From RGIG1995 sp045652425 (lineage in GTDB: Bacteria; Bacillota; Clostridia; Oscillospirales; CAG-272), in assembly GCA_045652425.1 (NCBI GenBank), contig JAZRUG010000031.1, positions 1-29,385 of the forward strand: 29,385 bases of DNA, written 5' to 3'. Positions 23,916-29,385 of this stretch are shown piece by piece. The notes beneath the pieces were generated by a model. The model searched no databases, was not told the origin of the DNA, and saw only the letters and a program-made list of their open reading frames with translations. Each line of letters starts with the position of its first letter. Position 1 is the stretch's first letter. A program made the position numbers and the translations under genes.

Positions 23916-24310
23916 CTAACCCATACCTCGCAGGTTATTTTTTCGTGCGAAGTTCCGGCGAAATCGAAACTCTCTTTAAGTTTTCTATCCTCAAAACTTA
24001 TGTCAAGTTTCTTATCAGAGGGGTAAATTCTATTCCACCTGAACACCACCAGTGTATTTATTTTTTCATCATATTCTTTCAAATACGCTTTTTCAACAAA
24101 ACAGAAATCTTCTTCACTTGCCAAATCTAAAAAATTTTCATCAACTATTACTTCGACATCATCAAACAGTTTTGCAGAATAACTGTCCAAATAAAGTTTT
24201 CTTCCCTCTGTCATAATCTTTATTTGCTCAATCACTTTTGAATCTCGACTTTGTCTTCTGTTGTTGAAAACCATTCCGTTATTGTCATCTAAACACACAA
24301 ATACTGCCAT
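23912..24310 (-). CDS. Conserved clostridial hypothetical protein
   Basis: A 132-residue soluble protein with no signal peptide or membrane segment. It opens MAVFVCLDDNNGMVFNNRRQSRDSKV and has CFVEKAYLKEYDEKINTL and FRWNRIYPSD. I recall this pattern from small proteins of gut Clostridia that are sometimes labelled ribonuclease Z by transfer. It has none of the HxHxDH zinc motif of RNase Z, so I do not support that label. The gene overlaps the nuclease start by 4 bp, has GAGGTGG before its ATG and a strong promoter at 24332-24360, so it is the first gene of a two-gene operon. Coupling to an exported nuclease raises a helper or inhibitor role, which is only a guess. Function unknown. Confidence 0.75.
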   Translation of the reverse strand: MAVFVCLDDNNGMVFNNRRQSRDSKVIEQIKIMTEGRKLYLDSYSAKLFDDVEVIVDENFLDLASEEDFCFVEKAYLKEYDEKINTLVVFRWNRIYPSDKKLDISFEDRKLKESFDFAGTSHEKITCEVWVR

Positions 24311-24331
24311 AAAAAACCACCTCGTATTTCT

Positions 24332-24360
24332 ATTATATCAAATAACCATATAGTATGCAA
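24332..24360 (-). promoter_or_regulatory. Promoter of the two-gene nuclease operon
   Basis: Minus-strand TTGCAT (24355-24360), 17-bp spacer, extended -10 TGATATAAT, about 22 bp before the start codon. Confidence 0.65.
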
Positions 24361-24379
24361 TATATAATAATATAAAAGA

Positions 24380-24406
24380 GGCGCACTTCTTTTCAAGAAG
24401 TACGCC
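24380..24406 (-). terminator. Terminator of the PEP carboxykinase gene
   Basis: Minus-strand GGGCGTACTTCTT pairs with AAGAAGTGCGCC around a GAAA-type loop, followed by TCTTTTAT. It lies 22 bp past the stop codon. Confidence 0.75.
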
Positions 24407-24427
24407 CAATTTAAATTAATGTTATTT

Positions 24428-26209
24428 TTATTCAGCGAGGTTAGCTTCAAGAGTAGCAAGTTCAGCTTTAAGCTCTGCAGGAACTGTATCGCCAATCTTT
24501 GCATAGAATTCTTTGATACCGCCGATTTCTTCTCTCCATACTGCCTTATCAACGTTTACAAGTTCTTTAACAACGTTAATATCGATATCGAGACCTTCAA
24601 TGTTGATATCTTCAGCCTTCGGAACGTAACCGATAGCTGTTTCTACAGCGTCAACCTTGCCTTCGCAGCGAGCGAGGATCCAAAGAAGAACACGCATATT
24701 ATCTCCAAATCCGGGCCAAATGAAGTTGCCTTCATCGTCTGTACGGAACCAGTTAACGTTGAAGATAAGGGGCTTATTTGTAACCTTTGTACCCATTTCA
24801 ATCCAGTGCTTGAAGTAGTCACCCATATTGTAACCTGCAAAAGGAAGCATTGCCATGGGGTCACGACGAACTACGCCGACAGCACCTGCTGCAGCTGCAG
24901 TTGTTTCGGAAGCCATAATAGAGCCAACGAATACGCCGTTGTTCCAGTTACGAGACTGATATACCAGGGGAGCAGTTTTTGCACGTCTGCCGCCGAATAC
25001 GATTGCAGAAATGGGAACACCTGCGGGATTGTTAAATTCAGAAGAAATGCAGGGGCAGTTAATTGCCATAGATGTGAATCTGGAGTTGGGATGAGCGCCG
25101 CAAGTAGACTTATCTTTCTTGTCATACTTTGTGAAGTCCCACTTGTTACCCTTCCAGTCAATTGCATTTGCGGGAGGATTCTTGTCGAGACCTTCCCACC
25201 ATACTGTATTGTCATCAACGTTGTGTACAACGTTTGTGAAAATTGTATCGCGCATTGTTGTCTTAAGAGCGTTGGGGTTAGACTTGTCGTTTGTACCGGG
25301 AGCAACACCGAAGAAACCGTTTTCGGGGTTAACTGCCCAAAGTCTGCCGTCAGCGCCAACACGGAGCCAAGCGATATCGTCGCCTACGCACCATACTTTA
25401 TAACCCTGTTTAGCGTAAATTTCAGGGGGAATAAGCATAGCAAGGTTTGTCTTACCGCATGCGGAGGGGAATGCTGCAGAAATATACTTAATATCTCCAT
25501 TGGGGAACTCAATACCGAGAATGAGCATATGCTCAGCCATCCAGCCTTCTTTTCTACCGAGGTAGGAAGCGATACGGAGAGCGAAGCACTTCTTACCGAG
25601 AAGAACGTTGCCGCCGTAACCGGAGTTGATTGACCAGATTGTGTTATCCTGGGGGAAGTGAACGATGTATCTGTTTTCTTCATCGAGGTCTGCTCTTGCG
25701 TGGAGACCCTTGATAAAGCCTGCATCGTCATCTTTAAGAGCTGCCAAAACTTTTGTTCCAACTCTTGTCATAATAAGCATATTGAGTACTACGTAGATAG
25801 AGTCTGTAAGCTCAATACCAATCTTTGCGAAATCAGATCCGGGAATACCCATAGAATAAGGAATAACGTACATCGTTCTGCCCTTATATGAGCCCTTGTA
25901 AAGCTTTCTGAGCTTTTCATACATTTCAGCGGGAGCCATCCAGTTGTTGAGAGGTCCTGCTTCTTCTTTTGTTTCTGTACAAATAAATGTTCTGTTTTCA
26001 ACACGAGCAACGTCGTTAATTGCTGTACGGTGCAAATAGCATCCGGGAAGCTTATCCTGGTTAAGCTTATACATTTCGGAAGTTGCGCATGCTTCTTCGC
26101 GAAGAGCTTCTCTCTGTTCGTCCGAACCGTCGATCCATACGATCTTGTCAGGACAAGTAAGTTCAGCCATCTCGTTGATCCATTCATTTACATACTTGTT
26201 GGTTGTCAT
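24428..26209 (-). CDS. pckG: Phosphoenolpyruvate carboxykinase (GTP)
   Basis: It interconverts oxaloacetate plus GTP and PEP plus CO2 plus GDP; in fermenters it often fixes CO2 on the way to succinate or fills the TCA branch. The 593 residues match the GTP-type family. Marks are the P-loop FPSACGKTNLAML with the reactive Cys251 (typical of GTP enzymes), MYVIPYSMGIPGSD, the metal-binding VGDDIAWLR region, and FVGSIMASETTAAAAG near 430. The gene is strongly biased in codon use, as for highly expressed genes, which opens a 404-codon antisense frame that should be ignored. GGAGGC lies upstream of the ATG. No promoter is clear, so it may be co-transcribed with ksgA. Many Bacillota use the ATP type instead. 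Confidence 0.97.
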   Translation of the reverse strand: MTTNKYVNEWINEMAELTCPDKIVWIDGSDEQREALREEACATSEMYKLNQDKLPGCYLHRTAINDVARVENRTFICTETKEEAGPLNNWMAPAEMYEKLRKLYKGSYKGRTMYVIPYSMGIPGSDFAKIGIELTDSIYVVLNMLIMTRVGTKVLAALKDDDAGFIKGLHARADLDEENRYIVHFPQDNTIWSINSGYGGNVLLGKKCFALRIASYLGRKEGWMAEHMLILGIEFPNGDIKYISAAFPSACGKTNLAMLIPPEIYAKQGYKVWCVGDDIAWLRVGADGRLWAVNPENGFFGVAPGTNDKSNPNALKTTMRDTIFTNVVHNVDDNTVWWEGLDKNPPANAIDWKGNKWDFTKYDKKDKSTCGAHPNSRFTSMAINCPCISSEFNNPAGVPISAIVFGGRRAKTAPLVYQSRNWNNGVFVGSIMASETTAAAAGAVGVVRRDPMAMLPFAGYNMGDYFKHWIEMGTKVTNKPLIFNVNWFRTDDEGNFIWPGFGDNMRVLLWILARCEGKVDAVETAIGYVPKAEDINIEGLDIDINVVKELVNVDKAVWREEIGGIKEFYAKIGDTVPAELKAELATLEANLAE

Positions 26210-26260
26210 TTGATTTTGCCTCCAATAAATATAAATATTTTTTATTTTTTTCTTTATTTA

Positions 26261-26283
26261 AAACAGAGTTTATTTCTCTGTTT
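26261..26283 (-). terminator. Possible weak terminator at the ksgA end
   Basis: AAACAGAG/CTCTGTTT around a 7-nt loop overlaps the ksgA stop codon. The following minus-strand sequence is T-rich only in part, so readthrough into pckG is plausible. Confidence 0.35.
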
Positions 26284-27136
26284 GTTTTCGTTTGATTATA
26301 TCGGACAGTTTCGCAAATTCGGCTATGTCAAGTCGTTCGCCCCTTATATTTGGGTCAAATCCCACCTCAACAACAGAAGCCGTTATTTCCTCTTTGCTTA
26401 TATCCATTTTCCCCGACAGCGCATTAATAAGCGTTTTTCTTCTCTGTTCAAATGCCGCTTTTATAACTTTGAAAAACAACTTTTCATCAACCACCTTAAC
26501 CGGCGGCTCGTCATAAAGGGTTATCTGTATTACTGCCGAGTCAACTTTGGGCGCCGGCATAAAGTTACCCGCGCTTACGTTAAATAGCTTCTCTACCTTA
26601 CCGTAATAACTTACGGATGCCGTAACCGCGCCGTAATCGCCCTCTTTTGAGTTAGATGAAAGTCTGTCGGCTACCTCTTTTTGTACCATAAACGTCATTC
26701 TTTTGAACGGCAGTCTGCTTTCAAGCAAAAGCATCAATATAGGTGTCGTTATATAGTATGGTAAATTTGCGCACACATAAACGTTTTTGCCCTTGAATTT
26801 TTCTTCATACAGCGCGTTTATGTCAATTTTCATTATATCCGAATTGATAACTTCTACGTTATCAAAATCAGCCAAAGTTTCTTCAAGTACCGGTATCAAA
26901 CCGCTGTCAATTTCAACGGCAACCACTTTCCCTGCAACAGAACAAAGTTCGCGTGTCAACGTACCGATACCGGGACCTATCTCAAGTATGCAGTCAGCCT
27001 CACCGGCACCGCATTCATCGGCTATTCGCATTGGTATATCTTCATTTATAAGAAAGTTCTGTCCGAATTTTTTTTGGAACTTTATACCATGCTTTTCCAT
27101 CAAACCTTTTACAGTTCCGATATTTGTAAGCCTCAT
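26270..27136 (-). CDS. ksgA: 16S rRNA dimethyladenosine transferase KsgA
   Basis: RsmA/KsgA dimethylates two adjacent adenines near the 3' end of 16S rRNA using S-adenosylmethionine, late in 30S assembly. Motifs: KKFGQNFLINEDI near the N-terminus, the SAM-binding EIGPGIGTLT, VEIDSGLIPVL, and the catalytic NLPYYITTPI. The C-terminal small domain includes FEQRRKTLINAL. I set the start at 27136 (MRLTNIG), preceded by AAGAGGA; the open frame runs on through 22 non-homologous residues into the tRNA gene, which cannot be coding. That gives 288 residues, the family norm. Its leader overlaps the promoter of the divergent tRNA gene. Confidence 0.96.
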   Translation of the reverse strand: MRLTNIGTVKGLMEKHGIKFQKKFGQNFLINEDIPMRIADECGAGEADCILEIGPGIGTLTRELCSVAGKVVAVEIDSGLIPVLEETLADFDNVEVINSDIMKIDINALYEEKFKGKNVYVCANLPYYITTPILMLLLESRLPFKRMTFMVQKEVADRLSSNSKEGDYGAVTASVSYYGKVEKLFNVSAGNFMPAPKVDSAVIQITLYDEPPVKVVDEKLFFKVIKAAFEQRRKTLINALSGKMDISKEEITASVVEVGFDPNIRGERLDIAEFAKLSDIIKRKQTEK

Positions 27137-27148
27137 TGTTTTTTCCTC

Positions 27149-27177
27149 TTGACAAAGTAGTTTTCCTATGTTATAAT
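27149..27177 (+). promoter_or_regulatory. Consensus promoter of the tRNA-Thr gene
   Basis: TTGACA (27149-27154), 17-bp spacer, TATAAT (27172-27177), all consensus, 12 bp before the tRNA. The -35 touches the ksgA ribosome binding site on the other strand. Confidence 0.85.
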
Positions 27178-27189
27178 ACCTCGTGGTTT

Positions 27190-27264
27190 GCCGATGTAGC
27201 ACAGTGGTAGTGCAGCTGATTCGTAATCAGCAGGTCGTGGGTTCAATCCCCACCATCGGCTCCA
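27190..27264 (+). tRNA. tRNA-Thr (anticodon CGT), CCA encoded
   Basis: The cloverleaf folds fully: acceptor GCCGATG/CATCGGC, a D-arm with GGTAG, anticodon stem GCTGA/TCAGC with loop TTCGTAA and anticodon CGT at 27222-27224 (reads ACG), and T-arm GTGGG TTCAATC CCCAC. The discriminator is T and CCA is encoded. A T-run follows at once. It is a single tRNA gene with its own strong promoter. Confidence 0.96.
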
Positions 27265-27269
27265 TTTTT

Positions 27270-27827
27270 TTATTTATTCAGCTTTTTCTTCGGCAAATCA
27301 AGTCTTATCATTGCTGTTATAATAGACACCATAACAAATGCTTCCGTAAGTACTCCTGCCGTTGAACCGCATATAAAGTTATATATAATCCACAACGGTG
27401 AGCTTGGTAAAGATATCATTCTGACAAGACTCGCTTTTTCTATTCCCCAAGCTATTGACGTCAAAACCATACCCAACATAGGCATTAAGCTTAACGCCCC
27501 TTCCCAGGTGAAGCCTACCGCAACAACGCATACCAGTGAGAAAAATACAATCCACCAATTGCTCTTTCCCCATTTTTTATCCTTGTTCGCAAAAACAACA
27601 GAACGAACAGCGGCAATAAAATTCATCAAAGCGCCTGTATAAGCACTCAATAAAAGAAAATGAATCGCAAAAAACGTGCAGCTAACTATCTGAATAAGCA
27701 CAATTCCCTTTTGGGTTTTCATTTGGTATGATATCATAGCAAACACAAGAGCAATAAAACCTATTGCTTGTGCTATACCTGCTTGTAAAGTGTCGAACTT
27801 AAATATATCAAGCAACCAATCCATCAT
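27270..27827 (-). CDS. YgjV family inner membrane protein
   Basis: A 185-residue membrane protein with about six hydrophobic segments. The pattern AQAIGFIALVFAMISYQMKTQKGI, then FFAIHFLLLSAYTGALMNFIAAVRS, and SPLWIIYNFICGSTAGVLTEAF is that of the YgjV family (relatives of small PQ-loop-like membrane proteins). No substrate is known for the family. GAGG lies just upstream of two ATGs in a row (27827 and 27824); either may start. Its promoter is at 27858-27886. It converges on the tRNA gene with only 5 bp between them, so the T-run after the tRNA may also mark its end. Confidence 0.88.
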   Translation of the reverse strand: MMDWLLDIFKFDTLQAGIAQAIGFIALVFAMISYQMKTQKGIVLIQIVSCTFFAIHFLLLSAYTGALMNFIAAVRSVVFANKDKKWGKSNWWIVFFSLVCVVAVGFTWEGALSLMPMLGMVLTSIAWGIEKASLVRMISLPSSPLWIIYNFICGSTAGVLTEAFVMVSIITAMIRLDLPKKKLNK

Positions 27828-27857
27828 ACAACCTCAAAAAATCTATAATTAATATAT

Positions 27858-27886
27858 ATATTACCATAATATTGAAAACTTGTCAA
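27858..27886 (-). promoter_or_regulatory. Promoter of the YgjV-type gene
   Basis: Minus-strand TTGACA (27881-27886), 17-bp spacer, extended -10 TGGTAATAT. Confidence 0.65.
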
Positions 27887-27919
27887 CGAACTTTGTGCGA
27901 TTTTCTGATATATTTTGAC

Positions 27920-27947
27920 TTGATTTTTAAAAAACCTATACTATAAT
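27920..27947 (+). promoter_or_regulatory. Promoter of queH
   Basis: TTGATT, 16-bp spacer, TATAAT at 27942-27947, 40 bp before the start codon. The leader is too short for a preQ1 riboswitch. Confidence 0.55.
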
Positions 27948-27987
27948 ATATATTATACGGTTACTTTTGTGTACAGAGGAAAGACAA

Positions 27988-28599
27988 ATGGAAGAAAAAA
28001 TTAATTATCAAAAACTTCTTGACGAGCAGCTAAAGACAATCATATTGGATAAAATAAAACCGACATTGTTACTCCACGCGTGTTGCGCCCCTTGCTCAAG
28101 CTACGTTCTTGAATATCTAAACAATTATTTCGATATAACACTCTATTTTTATAACCCTAACATTTCTCCCGTTGATGAATATACATTTCGCGCAAATGAA
28201 TTAAAGCGGCTTGTGTATGAAATGAACCTCTCCGATAAAGTAAAAATTATTATACCTGAATATACCCCTGATGAATTCACCGAAATCGCTATGGGTAAAG
28301 AAGACGAAGCCGAACGAGGCTCCCGTTGTACCGACTGTTATTTCCTGCGACTCAAAAAAGCCTTTGAATATGCAATCGAAAATAAATTTGATTACTTTTC
28401 AACAACACTTTCGATAAGTCCGCACAAAGATGCCGTTAGACTTAATAATATTGGTGCAAATCTTTCGGAAAACAGTTCAGTAAAATGGCTATATTCCGAT
28501 TTTAAAAAGAAAAACGGATACAAACGCTCTATTGAACTTTCAGAAAAATATAATCTTTACAGACAAAATTATTGCGGCTGTGTCTATTCAAAAAAGTAA
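27988..28599 (+). CDS. queH: Epoxyqueuosine reductase QueH
   Basis: QueH (formerly DUF208) carries out the last step of queuosine synthesis, reducing epoxyqueuosine in tRNA without the cobalamin used by QueG. The 203 residues carry the family cysteines: LLLHACCAPCSSYVLEYL near the N-terminus, GSRCTDCYFLRL in the middle and YCGCVYSKK at the C-terminus, which bind a 4Fe-4S cluster and a second iron. The ATG at 27988 is preceded by GAGGAAAG; the frame extends to a TTG at 27967 without a ribosome site. It is a single-gene unit with promoter and terminator. Other queuosine genes are not in the window. Confidence 0.95.
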   Translation: MEEKINYQKLLDEQLKTIILDKIKPTLLLHACCAPCSSYVLEYLNNYFDITLYFYNPNISPVDEYTFRANELKRLVYEMNLSDKVKIIIPEYTPDEFTEIAMGKEDEAERGSRCTDCYFLRLKKAFEYAIENKFDYFSTTLSISPHKDAVRLNNIGANLSENSSVKWLYSDFKKKNGYKRSIELSEKYNLYRQNYCGCVYSKK

Positions 28600-28604
28600 A
28601 AAAC

Positions 28605-28641
28605 ATCACCTCTATTTCCTTTACAGAGGTGATATTTTTTT
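28605..28641 (+). terminator. Terminator of queH
   Basis: ATCACCTCT/AGAGGTGAT stem and an ATTTTTTT tail, 5 bp past the stop. The stem shares the CATCACCTCT string with the repeat units just downstream. Confidence 0.85.
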
Positions 28642-28682
28642 ACCGATATCCTCTTCTCTTAAAACTATGTTTCAATCACTCC

Positions 28683-28780
28683 CCTCTATGCATTTTAAAA
28701 AGTATGCAAATACCGAAGAAAATTCCAAAGACATCACCTCTGTGTAGGCACGTGCAGTTAAGACAGGAAGATTCCAAAGG
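28683..28780 (+). repeat. Left arm of a 98-bp inverted repeat
   Basis: Identical to the reverse complement of 29214-29311 except for one base (GCAT against GTAT). It contains two units, each with CCTCTRTG at the start and a GAAGATTCCAAAG-like end (28718-28730 and 28766-28780). A third, more diverged unit follows at 28832-28881. No credible gene lies in 28600-29385. Confidence 0.9.
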
Positions 28781-28867
28781 GGTAGTGCCTTTGATAGTAT
28801 TTTTCAAAATACTATCTACAAATAAAACCTTACCTCTGTGCATTTACAAAAAGTCTGCACAGGCCAA

Positions 28868-28992
28868 GGAAGATTCCAAAGAGGTCTCCTCTTTGGTCGT
28901 TTTGGGGGCATGGGGTTCAAAGGGGTGGGGGAATCGAAACCCCCAGCCCCTTTGTGCTTTCTTTGCAATACTTTCTTGGCACCAAGAAAGTA
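28868..28992 (+). repeat. Structured element, copy A, with G-quadruplex-like core
   Basis: In order: a hairpin CCAAAGAGG/CCTCTTTGG, CGTTTT, four G-tracts at 28904-28931 (GGGGG, GGGG, TTCAAA, GGGG, GGGGG), a C-rich complement, CTTTG, and a hairpin TACTTTCTTGG/CCAAGAAAGTA. The same parts in the same order make up copy B on the other strand. Confidence 0.75.
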
Positions 28993-29102
28993 TGAAAAAA
29001 AGAAAAATTAGAACTCTTTTAGAACAATATCTCTGTGATAATTGTAAGATTTATCTGAACAAATGTAATTATTAAAAGATACATTCTTTTAGATTTCTCT
29101 TC

Positions 29103-29228
29103 GTTACTTTCTTTCCGTAAAGAAAGTAACCAAAGAAGACGCAAAGGGAGGAGAAGTTCCGATTCTCCCCCTCCCTTTGAACCCTCCCTCTTAAAACGGC
29201 CAAAGGTTTTCCACCTTTGGAATCTTCC
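29103..29228 (-). repeat. Structured element, copy B, with G-quadruplex-like core
   Basis: Minus-strand copy of 28868-28992. Hairpin 1 is CCAAAGG/CCTTTGG, the G-tracts lie at 29167-29188 with the same TTCAAA spacer, and the end hairpin is GTTACTTTCTTT and its complement (29103-29130). Many bases differ from copy A, yet each stem still pairs. Confidence 0.75.
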
Positions 29229-29311
29229 TGTCTTAACTGCACGTGCCTACACAGAGGTGATGTCTTTGGAATTTTCTTCGGTATTTGCATACTTTTTAAA
29301 ATACATAGAGG
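29214..29311 (-). repeat. Right arm of the 98-bp inverted repeat
   Basis: Pairs with 28683-28780 at 97 of 98 positions by eye. The arms are 433 bp apart and enclose copy A and most of copy B of the structured element. Confidence 0.9.
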
Positions 29312-29358
29312 TAATGTTTTATTTATAGATAGTATTTTGAAATATGCTACAACGTAAA

Positions 29359-29385
29359 AACAACCCCGAAATAATCGAGGTTGTT
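29359..29385. terminator. Hairpin at the window edge
   Basis: AACAACCCCG pairs with CGAGGTTGTT with one mismatch, around an A/T loop. It looks like a terminator of a gene beyond the window, but the tail is cut off. Confidence 0.4.

Noticed and set aside
23912..24310. Ribonuclease Z label for the 132-residue protein
   Set aside because: The HxHxDH zinc motif and metallo-beta-lactamase length are absent.
24419..25633. A 404-codon open frame on the plus strand across pckG
   Set aside because: It is antisense to a clear GTP-type PEP carboxykinase. Strong codon bias of that gene keeps the opposite frame open. The translated product has no family look and the frame has no ribosome site.
27137..27202. 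Extended N-terminus of KsgA
   Set aside because: It would read through the tRNA gene and its promoter; the family starts at MRLTN and a ribosome site supports 27136.
27948..27987. preQ1 riboswitch before queH
   Set aside because: The leader is about 35 nt and shows no aptamer-like pairing.
28683..28881. Possible CRISPR array from the repeated GAAGATTCCAAAG strings
   Set aside because: Spacing is irregular, units are diverged, some copies are inverted and no cas gene is present.
28532..29290. Three frames in the repeat region that encode the same peptide start (MQIPKKIPKTSP)
   Set aside because: They are translations of the two arms of the inverted repeat, lack ribosome sites and change frame with each repeat unit.

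Overview
The window looks like a chromosomal segment of an uncultured, strictly anaerobic gut Clostridium relative (Bacillota, class Clostridia, probably Oscillospirales or a neighbour). The signs are a T-box leader, ferredoxin-dependent indolepyruvate oxidoreductase, an LTA-synthase-type enzyme, QueH instead of QueG, sigma-A promoters with an extended -10, strong GGAGG ribosome sites and short palindromic repeats of the kind seen in gut Clostridia. Species cannot be named from the sequence alone.

Layout. 1-222 is an array of small, different hairpins joined by a constant 7-9 nt linker. 354-3873 (+) holds a GH36 alpha-galactosidase and a CapA-like metallophosphatase. 3874-7033 is repeat-rich accessory DNA: two copies of a palindromic element, a 41-bp inverted repeat enclosing a sigma factor with a very long C-terminal extension, a small membrane protein and a DUF559 endonuclease-like gene that ends inside a repeat. 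7089-16065 (-) is the metabolic core. 16100-19397 (-) has a cytosolic GH20 hexosaminidase and a PlsC/zinc-ribbon fusion. 19564-24310 holds a four-helix-bundle protein, an orphan HPr-kinase-like protein, an LTA synthase family enzyme, a secreted nuclease and a coupled small protein. 24428-28599 holds housekeeping genes: GTP-type PEP carboxykinase, ksgA, tRNA-Thr(CGT), a YgjV-type membrane protein and queH. 28600-29385 has no credible gene. It contains a 98-bp near-perfect inverted repeat around two diverged, structurally matching elements that each carry a G-quadruplex-like core.

The most interesting system is 7089-16065. A promoter and a T-box leader, whose specifier reads UAC (tyrosine) and whose acceptor-binding bulge fits a tRNA with discriminator A, precede an acyl-CoA ligase and a Na+/solute symporter. 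These are followed, with no visible terminator, by a second promoter and iorA-iorB-paaK-ACT-aminotransferase. Read together, the genes can import an aryl acid, activate it to a CoA thioester, carboxylate it reductively to an aryl pyruvate and transaminate it. This would be salvage of aromatic amino acids from arylacetates, switched on by tyrosine starvation. The opposite, catabolic direction is possible enzymatically, but induction by uncharged tRNA-Tyr argues for biosynthesis. This reading is inference.

Most genes have a recognisable sigma-A promoter and a rho-independent terminator, so transcription units can be drawn with fair confidence.
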